Program-made: the position numbers and the translations under genes | Part shown: piece by piece, positions 13,073 through 24,045 of the stretch | Position numbering within the stretch: position 1 is the stretch's first letter | How the letters are laid out: each line of letters begins with the position of its first letter | NCBI GenBank assembly: GCA_947561395.2 | Contig: OX387195.1 | Coordinates: forward strand, 2,121,828-2,185,827 | DNA from: Buxus sempervirens | Taxonomy: Eukaryota; Streptophyta; Magnoliopsida; Buxales; Buxaceae | Reading direction: 5' to 3' | DNA: 64,000 nt | Notes under the pieces: generated by a model | Databases searched by the model: none | What the model was told of the DNA's origin: nothing | Seen by the model: only the letters and a program-made list of their open reading frames with translations

Positions 13073-13318
13073 GTATCCGACCATATATGTCGGATACACA
13101 CTTCTCTCTTCATATCCGAACTTGAATGTCGGATAAAAAAGATTTGATTGCTGGGTTCGTGTGGATTCACTGACAGATATGCGCAAAAAATTGAATTTTC
13201 GCAATCATGCTGTTTGTATCCGATATTTTATGTCGGATACAAAGGGAGTTATGTGTATCCGACCTACATGGTCGGATACACATAGGAGTATGTGTATCCG
13301 ACAACTCAGGTCGGATAC
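13073..13318 (+). promoter_or_regulatory. Phased inverted repeats upstream of the family A TATA box
   Basis: Five copies of GTATCCGAC-N7-GTCGGATAC (some degenerate) start at 13073, 13112, 13216, 13255 and 13294. Spacing is 39 bp inside each subgroup. The last ends 12 bp before CTATAAAAG. The arms are the same as those in the second Tat element (56339-56480), although the rest of the LTR is not similar. Confidence 0.85.
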
Positions 13319-13329
13319 ATTAAGTTGGC

Positions 13330-13336
13330 TATAAAA
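13330..13336 (+). promoter_or_regulatory. TATA box of the family A LTR
   Basis: GCTATAAAAGGCC directly follows the inverted-repeat array. The homologous copy has TATAAAA at 49809, also 12 bp after its array, so the distance is kept. Confidence 0.7.
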
Positions 13337-14367
13337 GGCCAACAGCAACTCCTTGCCCAGGGTTGGCTTCATTTGGCTCTTTTCCACTTCTTCTCCCCCA
13401 CGAACCCTCGTGTGAAACCCTGCCCCTTTGACTCCACAGCCTACCTCCACCACCCTAAGACCCTCCAACCTTCTTAGTTCCCTTCCTTTCCTTCTTCTCC
13501 TCCACTCCCACTCAAACCAAAGGAGGGTGCCTGCTGTTTGAGCTTTAGGGAGGGCTTCCAGCTGTTGTTGGGCTTCAAGGAGCTACCTACACTCCACGAA
13601 AAGGTTGTAAAACCATCAGCTGTTCAGATTTGCCTTCTATCATAACTTTCACATGTTTTCTCCCCATTTATGTCACCTGGAGGCTCCCAAAAAGGTAATG
13701 GGAGGTGTTCGTCTAGTTTTAGGGAGAGGATGAGAGGCTTTTCTGCTCATTTTAAGTCATTTTAAGCTACTGTTTTGGGGTTTGTTTTAATTATTTGCGG
13801 GGGAGCATGTTCCCCCAAGCATGATCATCTTTTGTACCCCACGAGTAATCTCCCTCTTTCCCTTCTTTAAATAGTTGTGCTTTGGTGATCTTGCGCTGCA
13901 TTTAAGCATGGAGTTGGTAGTAGGGCATGCTTGTCCAAGGTAGATCATGCATGTATATCCGTTTGAAATGCCTTATGTAAACTCACACACCCTCCACTTC
14001 TCATGCACACAATATGCGGATGTTGATGCATGTTCACCATAGTCTAGAAGCATGTAGGATAGGCTTGATTGTTGATTTCTTGTAACCTTATTTGTTTGTT
14101 GTTGTGCGGACCTGGAAGAACTAAATAGGGACACCTAGGTCCCTGCTCGGCTGCTGGAAGTATCCCGAGAATGAGAGGAGGCAAGACCTTAATCCTCCTC
14201 CCCCTTGCTTGAACCCTTCAAGCCCCCAAAAAGTGACCAAAAGGGGGTCTTCCCCTCTCCCAGAACCACTGTGGGCCCACACAGGGGCCCACCCCACTAC
14301 TGGAACATCATAGAAGACCCAGGAACCCAAGCCCATAGCAGAAATCCGAAAAACCATGTTTTTGAGC

Positions 14368-14470
14368 TGATCCGACAACTCAGGTCGGATTAGCAAAGTT
14401 CCCTTTGTATCCGACGATCATGATCGGATACAAGTAGCTTTGTTTGTAGCCGACAACTAAGGTCGGCTAC
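14368..14470 (+). promoter_or_regulatory. Downstream inverted-repeat group in the family A LTR
   Basis: Three 9-7-9 inverted repeats start at 14368, 14407 and 14446, exactly 39 bp apart. Arms vary (GATCCGAC, GTATCCGAC, GTAGCCGAC) but are matched within each repeat. The equivalent group is at 50670-50772 and partly at 6-69. It lies about 1 kb past the TATA box, so probably in transcribed sequence. Confidence 0.8.
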
Positions 14471-16179
14471 ATGGTTGAAATGTTAGTTTCTATATTTCAT
14501 GGTCTTGTGCAATTTTCATGCTTTGTTTGATCAAACCAGCCAAACCAGAAGGGTTTCCGGATCAACAGGAAACCCAAGATGGGCCATGGACCAACCCGGT
14601 TCAATTTGATTTCCCGTGGGCCTTCCAAAGAGGCCTACTAAGCCCGATAAACTCACTTTTGCTAAATAAATATAATCAAACCGATTGAGTGGGCTATACC
14701 ATTGGAGGCCCACCAAAGCCCAATTTTGAAACATGGTGTATTAAAGTTAGGATTGGTTTGGCCGAGACCAAGGGCAAGGCCTGTCGGACCCACTAAGCCC
14801 ATTGAACCCAACAAAGATTAGGGTTTTCGAACCCTAACTCAGGAAGCCTTGGGCTTTCAAGCCCAAGCCCAGGTAAAGGGCTCCAAGCCCAAAGCCTGGC
14901 CCGCTTTGGTGTAACTAATCAAGATAACCCGAAAATATTTGGCAACCTTCATGGGGGCCCACCCAGGGGCCCGTAAATCAATATAGGCACACTTTTGCAT
15001 ATAAATCACTTAAACCTTCAATTTGAACCTCAAATAAAATCAAATTCATTGAACCAAAGCCCAAAGGGCCTCCCAGGCTAGACTGAGGCCCACCAGGGGA
15101 CATGTGGGCTTAACCAAGCCCACCAAGGAATCCGCGGGCCTTCCAATGGGGCCCGCCCGAACAGCTTCAGATCACTTTAAGCTAAGAAGATAAAATCAAG
15201 TAAAGGGGACCCACACCACTTTGGTGGTCCCGCCAAACTTAACAGACTTAACCTAATTGCATGCTGGATTAGGCATTGGGTGAGAAACCAAATTGACTCA
15301 AACCAGGAAAACCATGGGACCCATCACTGGAAGGGGCGGACCGGGGTGTCTACGGACTTCCCCGAACCATAACCGAGACCTTGCTTAGAATCTCTAGCCG
15401 CAGACCAAGCCTTAATAGACAAACATAGGCACCCAGGTGTCTGCCTGCACCCCATCAGGCAGTGGCGACTCCAAACTTCCCATTTTTACCCATCCGGTGG
15501 CACGCACGAGAACCGCGTGTGCCCCGCTGTGTGCGATCTCACGTGCGCACACAAAGGACTATACATGAACAACAGAAATAAAGCCTAAGGCCTATAGAAG
15601 TCTTCCTCTCTATACCCAATGGCTTTCTCTTTGCCTTTATCCCCAGCCTGGTCCTTCACACCGGACAACGATGGATCTGAAAAATAAGATAATAAACAAC
15701 TGTGAGACGAATGTCTCAGTAAGCAACACATGCATGCCCGGGAAAACACAGTTTAGGCATATATCAATCGGTTAAATCATGTCATACGGTTATTTGAAAT
15801 CATAAATCAAATATCGCAGTTCAGTGCCATACAAGTTGGTGCATGCTTGTGCGTCGATGTACAGTTAATCCATTTAGTACAATCCTTCATTCAATCTCAT
15901 CAATTGGTATTTAGGAGGTTTAGTATTATACTATACATAACCCCCATCTAGCTTCACCGATACACATGGTGGCTAGGCATATACACTGATTACACATGAC
16001 GTATAAGTATCCATGGCTGATTACCCATAGCAAATGGAGTGATATCAATAATATAAATCCAGAATAACAACAACAACACTTAGCCATCTAGCTTCACTGA
16101 TTACACATGGTGGCTAGGCATCTACGCCGATTACCCATGATGTAGGCATCTAACACGCCGATTACACATGACGTTTAGG

Positions 16180-16386
16180 CATCCATTGCTAATTACCCAT
16201 AGCAAATGGGCATCGGCCACCGATGTTGCTTGGTACCGGAATAATACACATCCATTGCTGATTACCTGTAGCAAATGGGCATCAGCCACTGATGTCGCTT
16301 GGTGCCAAAATAATACACATCCATTGCTAATTACCCATAGCAAATGGGCATCGGTCACCGATGTCGCTTGGTGCCGGAATAATACA
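16180..16386 (+). repeat. Three-copy 69-70 bp tandem repeat in an LTR
   Basis: Units starting CATCCATTGCT begin at 16180, 16248 and 16318. Each runs through GCAAATGGGCATC and CGATGTCGCTTGG with a few substitutions. Apparent ORFs across it on both strands are products of the repeat. Confidence 0.85.
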
Positions 16387-19191
16387 CAATATAGCCTGAA
16401 CAATAGCCATGTCACTTGGCCATGGAATATATACATATATATACAATCCTATTTAAGTCTATGGAACCATAACCTAATGGTTCGCTATGTTGATGTATCC
16501 ATTCAGCAATATCACAACAAATATATCATGTGGACCATGCACTCAGGCATGTCAGATCTCAAGGGTAGCCCCATGGCCTTACCCGAGTCATACTTGGGCT
16601 AAGCCCTCTTTCATTTCTCGTGGGTTCTGGGCCACTGCTCTCCATTCAATATATCAGTAATAATGGGCCACTGCCTTCCATCTCGTACTATCAAGTAATG
16701 GGCCAACACCCTAAAGGTCATGCAATTCATGCCTTAGAGTAGGTAGTGTAATAATTCATGCTAGTACACATGGCATGCTAACGAATGGTCCAATGCCCTA
16801 AATAAATCATGTATTATAGTGCGGGCCAATGCCCTTCATACTATATGCTAAGGCTAGGCCGAAGCCATTCATATCATGTGTGGTTCACTCATAATGAAAG
16901 TCAATGATAAAGGATTGGTCTTCCCAGAAATTTCTACATTTCATGACTCATTTGGGCAGCCTATGCCTCAACTCTTGTGATACTTGTACAACTTGGTTTT
17001 GGTTCTTGATTTCCACTTCTAAGGGTTATTTGGAAGGTGCTCGAAGTGACGGAATCAAATTATCCTACTTCTGTAGAAATCTGGGACGGAAACTCTCTGT
17101 AAGACTTTCGTTAGTAAAACGTACCCAAAATCCTTGTTATTTAGAATTTTGAAATACTTCCAGTTGGAACACTTCCTAGACACCTAACGTTCACTTATAC
17201 ATAGGTTGGATTTGAATAAAAACAATTGGTAGTTCAATCTGGGCTAAAAAACACTTTTTTTAGAAAATCTGGTAAAGGCGCTCGATAGGTCGCTCGAGCC
17301 TACTTTGAGCGGCTGGAGATTTGCTCTCAGGTTCTCTGCTTCAAGTAGGTCGCTAGAGCAGTCGCTCGAGCGGCCATGCCTTGGGTCCTTTCCTAAAATG
17401 GTCGCCCGATGCCTGCGCTCGAGCGGCTGTTCAGGCAATTGGGTTTCTTTGACAGTTCACGAAATTCGAACTTTTGGGATTTGGGGTTTGTGAAACATGG
17501 GAAAAAATTAATCGAATGACTTTCCTAAATCATCACACGGGCTCAATAAAAAACATGGAGTTACCACCATTCCTTTTTAAGGTGTGAATGGACACCAAAA
17601 TAATCAAATAAAATAAATAATAAAAGAAAACAAAGTTAGAGTAAAAATAACTCTAATAAAAAAATAAACCAGAGATGGGTAAGGAGATTAGGTTATGAAT
17701 AGGGGAAGGTGTTCAGCACCCCCATTCATCCACACAAGGTGGTTGCCAAGTGTTTTTCATGTTTTAAAAAGGCCTGCTAATAAAAATTAAATAAAAAATA
17801 AAAGAAAAAGTATAAAAAATGTATAGCTTTTTCATATGAATGATCCAATTAATTCTGGATCCTTCTTATGAATATACCATTTCTTGGGCTTCATGATTGG
17901 CTAAAATCAAGATAAAGAAAATAAATCCAAAGTAAAAACTTCAAAAATCTAGCTCTAAATTAAATCCTTGAAATCTAGGAATTACATAATAATAATAAAA
18001 AAAATTATTTTTACAAAATATTGAGGAATTGAATCTGAACAATCTAGGGTACAGATCTGGCCTAGATTTCTCATTAATTAAGAAATCTAATACCAAATAC
18101 ACCCATGTTGATAAAAAAACATCAAAAGGGAAGAGTTTAGACCATGGGGTCTTTTCTCAAAAATTGAAAATAATCCAAAAATCACCTTGTGAAGTTGAAG
18201 AATAAACCCAAACCATCTAGGGTACAGATCTAGTCCAGGTTTATCATTAATTAAGAGATTTGAACCAAATTCACCCATATTGATGAAAAACATAAAAAAA
18301 AGGAGAGTTTAGACCATAGGGTCTTCTCTCAAAAATAAAAAATAACTCAAAAATCACCTCATGAAACCCTTGAGGTTACTTTAAGGTTTCCGATCCCAGA
18401 TCTACCATATTGACAATGGCAGATCCAAGATCTTAGCCTAAATGATTAAAAACATCAAAAAAACATAAAAAGGGAGAAAACAATGTGAAAAATCAAAATC
18501 TAGGAGGAAAATGAGATCTAGTACTATGAACAGCATAAATCCATGGTATTCTTCCATATTTCATCAATAAATCATCACACAACCTAAACAAAGTATTACA
18601 ACTACATATTTCTAAGATTACAGCATATGGGGGTCTGCCCTACCGATCCATTCCTGTCCTCCTTTCCCCTAGAACTCTTTTCACGTTTTACGGCTAGAGA
18701 AGATACTTGAGGTACTTGGATTTAGGTTTAGGGTTTTAATCACACACAGGCCTTATTCTACAGAAAGGGAGAAGATTAGAATAATCCTAGAAATTAAAAC
18801 TAAAAAGTAAAGGGGGAGAGAAGCTTACTTGGACTTGAGAAAGCAAAGAGGCAGGGGTTCTCTTCTTCACTTGGAGCTCTTCCAATCTTCAGTTTTCGGC
18901 ACAATTCTTAGCCACAATTTCCAGCCTTCAATTCTCAACTCTAACTTCCAGTATTCAATTCTCAGCCACAATCTTCAGCCTTAACTTTTCAGCCATTTGC
19001 TTGAAGAGAGGCCTCCTATTTATAAGCAAAAGCAGGGGCAAGGGTGGTCCTAAGAGGTTCTAGAATGTTCCAAATCATTTTTAGAAACAAGAGTTGGAGT
19101 AAAAACAGCCGAACGAAACCCTAGAAAGATATAGAAATAGTAATAATGCTTAAAAAATCGAGCAATTAAAAATTCGCGCAAAACTGCCCGT

Positions 19192-19212
19192 GTCCGCATT
19201 TGGATTGCGGAC
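19192..19212 (-). promoter_or_regulatory. Single 7-7-7 inverted repeat in U3
   Basis: GTCCGCA-N7-TGCGGAC is perfectly matched. It has the same geometry as the 21-bp repeats of the complete Tat element but different arms, and sits at the corresponding distance upstream of the TATA box. Confidence 0.65.
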
Positions 19213-19267
19213 AACATAGGTTTGTTCAATTTTTCACCTTTTTTGACTCTTACCTGCACAGGCAATA

Positions 19268-19349
19268 CTTATTTACATGTAATATCATTTAAGTAAATGT
19301 CCTCGTATTTTTTAATCTCCATTTACTTAAGATATTACATGTAAATAAG
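19268..19349. repeat. Foldback (hairpin) sequence inside the LTR
   Basis: The arm at 19268-19299 (CTTATTTACATGTAATATC...) is nearly the reverse complement of 19319-19349, with a loop of about 20 bases. A homologous LTR fragment elsewhere (48051-48532) ends at the corresponding place. Confidence 0.75.
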
Positions 19350-20551
19350 CAAACACCCCTCCCCCCCTCAATTTGAATCAATTAAAAATAGTTCCAGACC
19401 AAAATTCCAAGTGAATAAAAAGTCAACTTTCCAGTTCAAGGCTAAATTCCGGATTTTCAAGTCTGGTAAAAAGATTCAACATGTTAATACCAAGGTATTC
19501 GATAAGATTTAAAATCTCAAAAAATTCATTTATGCAATAACATGGCTAAAAACCTGATTACTGGGAAAAATTATCTTGAAATCTTGCCTTAAAAAATATT
19601 TCATTTTTTGGGGTCAAAAGTCAACAAAATTCAACCAGAAAAGTTTGACTTTGCGCAAAAGATTGAATTTGGGCCTTTTCCCCTGTGGTTTTGGATTCAA
19701 ATGGGGTTAAGGATCTCAAACCTAATGCTAAGAATTGAAAATTCCAATAAAATATTTCTCTCCTTCAAGATTTATCAAAAATCGTGCAATTTTGGGGTGT
19801 TTACAGGGTTTTTCTCAAATCTCACTTGTTTTTGGTGTTTTTGGGCTCTAAATTGCTCCTAGCATATGGGGAAAACTATTTCCTACAAAACCCCTTAAAG
19901 AAATCACTCCTAATGGCAAGAATGAACAAATTGTAATCAAACCCTAACTTCCACATTCCACATACGATTTTGGCCGAAAATTTAAATAAGGGTTGGGGTG
20001 GTGTTGCTTACCTCTTTCAATCACTTAAGCAAGTCTTCTTGCCTCCTTTGCAACCCACGAACAACACTTCTTGGCTTCGTGGATGCTTTTCCCCAAATCT
20101 CCAAGATTCCACACGAAAATGGCAACTTCCTTCTTTCACTTCTTTACTTGCTAAGGTTCTTCAAGTGGATTCAAAGTGAACGAGATGTGATGAGAAGGAA
20201 AAGATTAAGAAGATGAAGAAGAAATGAAAGTAGGAAGGGAGGAGTAAGATGAGGAAGAGAGAAAGAGAGGGGTCGGGTGTGGGGTTTGGTCGAATGGAAT
20301 TTCTCTCCCTTTTTTTTTGTTTCTTCACTTAAACAACTTCCACCAAACACCAAATTCACAAGTTTGCCATTCCCTTTAGACACCAAGGTTATTTCACCTT
20401 TGCCACTCCACCTATTGCTCACCTTCATTAGCTACTGACAGACTTGGCTTAGCCACTTTGACTGGCTTCAAGCTTGGGCTTCTCCAACTCCACCTGCACA
20501 ATAGGTTCGCAAATTAGGGTGTGCTAAGGGTCTTGGGACTGGGGTTTCACA

Positions 20552-20594
20552 TGTATAGTTATAGGTGACCTATACTACTCAATCAAACACTTGT

Positions 20595-20636
<42 letters not shown>

Positions 20637-21076
20637 TATGTACACTTATACCTCTCTATTAGATGACATGAACATGCTATGTATTGACTTGTACATTTAT
20701 AGGGTGACCTGTACCACTCAACCAAATGACTTGTACAATATTATGTACCGAGTCAATTGATAGAAAATACAAGTCATTTGATTAATTGGCACAAGTCACC
20801 TTATGTACAAGAGGTATTAATCTATATAGGCATTCAAGATAGTATATAGTGTTGTACAAGTCAATTGATAGAAGATACAAGTCGTTTGATTGAATGCTAC
20901 AAATCGCCTTATATTTTTACAAGTTATTACATGATATTCTATAAGTCTATTGATAAAGGGTACAAGTCCTCTTAAGGATTTTACAAGTCATTTGATTAAC
21001 ACCCTCTCTTCCTTCCTCCACCCTCTCTCTTCGTCACTCGTCCTCCCACTCCCCACTTTGTCTCTCCTCTACCTCC
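20552..21076. other. AT-rich non-coding DNA with (AT)n tract
   Basis: Holds an (AT)n run at 20598-20633 and scattered short repeats of ACAAGTC/TTGATTRA type, for example around 20700-20990. No gene is supportable. Its origin is unknown; a decayed non-autonomous element is possible. Confidence 0.4.
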
Positions 21077-21336
21077 TGTTGACACCCCAAATTTGCAGCA
21101 AAATATAAAGATGATTAACATTTTTGAAATTAGAACACATACTTCAAAAACATGTGTTTTAAAATTGAAAATTAAGAAATCATAGAAAACCTTATACATC
21201 ATATAGTTATTTGTCTTTTGTTTTCCCCGTATTATCAATACGAGGATCCCCGGATTGGCCATATAGTTACTTCTTCATGCCTATTTTGTGAGCGCAAGTG
21301 GTTGCTAACGTGTCCTCCAAAAGCTACGGCCATTGT
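21077..21336 (+). repeat. Fragment of a Tat-type LTR start
   Basis: Begins TGTTGACACCCC, close to the TGTAGACACCCC start of Tat LTRs read in the opposite sense elsewhere here. It breaks off after about 260 bp at the next LTR. No coding content. Confidence 0.4.
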
Positions 21337-21785
21337 TGTAACGCCCCAAATCCAAGTCTTTTTTTTTAGGATTTGGATCAAGGCATTAACTTGTAGTAAA
21401 ACACAATCAGCTCAAAAAATAAGACTAAAAGATTTAAGAGTTATCAAAGTGCTAGGAAGGTTAAATTATTCATTAGAATATATATCTTACTATTACATCA
21501 ATTAATCAAATGAAAGGCAACTAAAATTTAATTAACTCTTAAACTCTACTAGATCATCTACTATTATTCTAAGAAAATAAAAAAATCTACATTAATATGC
21601 TACTCTTGACTTCTGAATATTCTAAACTTCAAGCCCACTATCAGACTAATCCAAGACGTCCTCTCCAAGATCACCTGAAAAGAAAACATTTAAAAGCAAG
21701 AATGAGATATAAAATCTCAGCAAGTAGCAACATGCATGAAAGAAAACAGTTTATATATATCCTTTACAAACCTTTCATGAGTTGC
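21337..21785 (-). repeat. Left part of an LTR split by the complete Tat element
   Basis: Begins TGTAACGCCCC like the family B LTRs, preceded by ATTGT. It continues at 42928 after the Tat element and its GTTGC duplication. It reads as the 3' end of a minus-oriented LTR. Confidence 0.55.
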
Positions 21786-23587
21786 TGTGAGACATGGGAA
21801 AAAAATCAAAATCTAATGATTTCCTCTATCATCACACGGGATCAAATTAAACAAAGAGTCGCCACCATTCAATTGAGGTGTGAATGGACACCAAAATATT
21901 AAATAAGCACAAAAGGCAAATTTTAGGGCAAAATATCCCTCCTAAAAAAAACAACCAGAGATGGGTAGGTTATGAACAGGGGAAGGTGTTAGGCACCCCT
22001 ATTCATCCACACAAGGTGGTTGCCAGGTATTGTTCATGTTTAAATAAAGGAAAAAGCTTGCTATAAAAATCACACAAAATCACAAAAAAAACAAAAATAT
22101 ATGGTTTTTTCATATGAATAGTCTGATTGATCCAGAACTATCAAACATGATCATACCATTCCTAGGGTTTCATGATCAAAATAAAATTGAGATAAAATCA
22201 AATAAAATCAATTTAAAGTGAAAAATCCAAAAATCTGGCTTCAAGCTAAATTCTAGAAATCTAGAAAAATATGATTTTTATAAAATATTTCAAAATTGAA
22301 CTTGAATAGTCCAGGATATAGATAAAGCTCAAATTTCACATTAAATTTGAAAATCAAAACCAAAAATACCCACGTTTATGAAAAACACCAAAAGGGGAGA
22401 ATTTAGACCGTAGGGTCTTCTCTCAATAATGAAAAACAATTTAAAAATCATCTCATGAAACCCTAGAATTTATTTTTAGGCTTCTTGATTCAGATCTACC
22501 ATATTGATCATGATAAATCCAAGATCCTAGCCTAAAATCACAAAAATCACGAAAACAGTGCTGTAGGTGCAAATATGTGAAAAATCCAAATTTTATCAAA
22601 AAGTGGGGATCTCATGCTATAAACATCATAGATTCATGTTATTCATTCAGATATATCATAAAAAGCATTAAAACATGATCAGGATATTTAAAACAGCCAT
22701 ATCTCACAAATTAGAGCACATGGGGGTCTACCCTACGGATCCACCTGGTCCCTTTTCCCCTAGTTCTCTCTTCACGTTTTACGGCTAGAGAGACTCTTGA
22801 GGTACTTAGAGATAGGTTTAGTTACACAAACACAATCATAGGCCTTATTCTATGAAAAAAACAAAAAAAACATATATGGGGTTCTATTCTAGGGATCCAC
22901 CTGTTCCCCTTTCCCCTAGTTCTCTCTTCACGTTTTACGGCTAGAGAGACCCTTGAGGTACTTAGAGACAAGTTTAGGGATACAAAAACAGATATGGCCT
23001 TATTCTACAGCAATAGAGATGATCCTATTACTTCTAGAATTGAAGACAAAAAATAAAAAAGGATAGGGGACTTACCTGGATTGAGCAGACAGAGCAGCAG
23101 GGATTCCTTTCCTTCTCTTGTAGCTTCTTAGAATTCCTTGGACTCAAAATTTCGTGGTCTTTTGCTAGAGGAGAGACCCTATATTTATAAGCAGAGCTAG
23201 GGGTATGGTTGGTCCAGAAGGATATATCCTGATTCTCAGGATAGAGTGAAATATAGAGATAATGCCCATCCATAGTGGCTTCAGCGAATAAAATACTTAA
23301 TTCGCTCTTCTAAAGATATATTGGACTTCAAATAAAGCTCGGAAATCGAGAGAAGGACCAAACTTGCACGTGTCTGTAATGCCCGTAAATGATTTACGGT
23401 CCAATGGTGACCGTATTGGTACTACGGGCGCGCCTGCCCGTAGATATTTTGCGGGCGAGATAGGCCCGTGAAGCCAATACGGGCAAAGCCTGTTCTTTCT
23501 ATTTTTAGGCTTTTTTGACCTGTTTTAAGCTCTAATTACATGTTTTTATTATTTTCTCATTTGGCAGTGCAATTTGGGGTGTCTACA
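21786..23587 (-). repeat. 3' LTR of Tat element 1
   Basis: Plus-strand ends are TGTGAGACATGGG and GGTGTCTACA. It is almost identical to 41112-42922; a 9-bp gap lies near 21969. U3 holds four phased 21-bp inverted repeats (23381-23484), and a minus-strand TATA box (23181-23189) lies about 190 bp further. A direct duplication of about 135 bp (22736-23010) repeats the segment with CACGTTTTACGGCTAG. A PBS-like AGAGTCGCCA (21855-21864) lies 69 bp from the LTR end. Confidence 0.95.
23381..23484 (-). promoter_or_regulatory. U3 array of four 21-bp inverted repeats, 28-bp period
   Basis: Repeats start at 23381, 23409, 23436 and 23464 (steps 28, 27, 28). Consensus is GCCCGTA-N7-TACGGGC, with compensating changes in some arms. 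The same array is in the other LTR at 42716-42819. Confidence 0.9.
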
Positions 23588-23606
23588 GCTGCCCCCTCTT
23601 TGCTGG
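23588..23606 (-). other. Polypurine tract of Tat element 1
   Basis: The minus strand reads AGCAAAGAGGGGGCAGC immediately before the LTR start TGTAGACACC. The second Tat element has the matching AAAGAGGGGCAAT. Confidence 0.8.
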
Positions 23607-23941
23607 TAATTGGAACCAATTACAAGCAGAGAGCAAAAAGACCCGCCAATTGCACTTTCTGAGATTCTTGTATAATCAATTGCACTTTGCAATGATTAAA
23701 GGGATGATTTTAAAAAAAAAAAAATAATTGATTGTGGAAGATTTGCTAAGAAATCCCTCAGCTTAAGGGCCAAATCTTCCTCTCTCCTCTCACTGAGCAC
23801 TTGTGGGCTATGAAGTGAGATTTGAGACAAAATTTTTAAACAAAAGTGGGTAAGGTGGCAATCCTTGCAACTTACAACTAATATGTACATTAATCTCTTA
23901 AAAATGTGAGAAAATGATAAAAATATGCAATTTTTGGCTTC

Positions 23942-24045
23942 GCCCGTATGGTGCTTACGGACAGACCCTGCCCGTAGAGGTTTCACGGGTAACTGGGACC
24001 GTAGGGGTTTTACGGACGTCTGAAGCCCGTACTGAGTTTACGGAT
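23942..24045 (+). promoter_or_regulatory. Inverted-repeat array upstream of antisense gene A
   Basis: Four 21-bp repeats start at 23942, 23970, 23997 and 24025 (steps 28, 27, 28), with the same arms as in U3. Gene A's leader follows. A clear TATA box is not seen here, unlike the equivalent site in element 2. Confidence 0.85.

Larger units (their letters stand above)
12493..15551 (+). repeat. Solo LTR (family A), nested in the Del LTR
   Basis: Starts TGTAAGCACCC and ends GTGCGCACA. Flanks CAAAA (12488-12492) and CAAAG (15552-15556) fit an aged 5-bp duplication. About 3.06 kb, no coding capacity. Eight 25-bp inverted repeats occur in three groups (13073-13136, 13216-13318, 14368-14470), spaced 39 bp within groups. 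A TATA box (13330-13336) lies 12 bp after the middle group. A PBS-like TGGCGACTCC (15463-15472) sits 79 bp before the LTR end. Confidence 0.8.
17489..19805 (-). repeat. Solo LTR of a third Tat family, GGGTT target duplication
   Basis: Plus-strand ends are TGTGAAACATGGG and GGGGTGTTTACA. GGGTT flanks both sides (17484-17488, 19806-19810). Its order of short motifs (ATCACACGGG, GTGTGAATGGACACC, AGAGATGGGTAAGG, CACAAGGTGGTTGCC, CACGTTTTACGGCTAG) parallels the LTRs at 21786 and 54152. A minus-strand TATA box lies at 19018-19024. A single 7-7-7 inverted repeat (19192-19212) lies about 168 bp upstream of it. About 2.3 kb. Confidence 0.9.
1701..20551 (-). mobile_element. Nested, decayed Ty3/gypsy element of Del/Tekay type
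   Basis: Read on the minus strand the order is: 5' LTR (20551 to 12240), primer site, gag, zinc knuckle, protease, RT fragment, integrase, chromodomain-like tail, polypurine tract, 3' LTR (3437 to 1701). Later insertions at 17489-19805, 12493-15551, 8161-10214 and 3795-6243 interrupt it. The 3' LTR has lost its U5 end. An internal deletion near 7300 removed most of RT and RNase H. It is a dead copy. Confidence 0.8.
12240..20551 (-). repeat. 5' LTR of the Del/Tekay element, interrupted twice
   Basis: Plus-strand ends are TGTCACGCCC (12240) and GGGGTTTCACA (20551). With the LTR at 12493-15551 and the Tat LTR at 17489-19805 removed, about 2.9 kb remain. The U3 half matches 1701-3437. It contains a 69-70 bp tandem repeat (16180-16386), a CT/T tract near 20305, and GCTCGAGC-type palindromes (17278-17430). 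Confidence 0.8.

Noticed and set aside
15463-15476. TGGCGACTCC as the true primer-binding site of family A, with the LTR ending near 15457
   Set aside because: Two copies break at GTGCGCACA with near-matching target duplications, so the decamer appears to lie inside the LTR. The call is not certain, because no primer site was seen after the alternative end.
20598-20633. (AT)n tract as a functional element
   Set aside because: An ordinary dinucleotide microsatellite with no supporting context.
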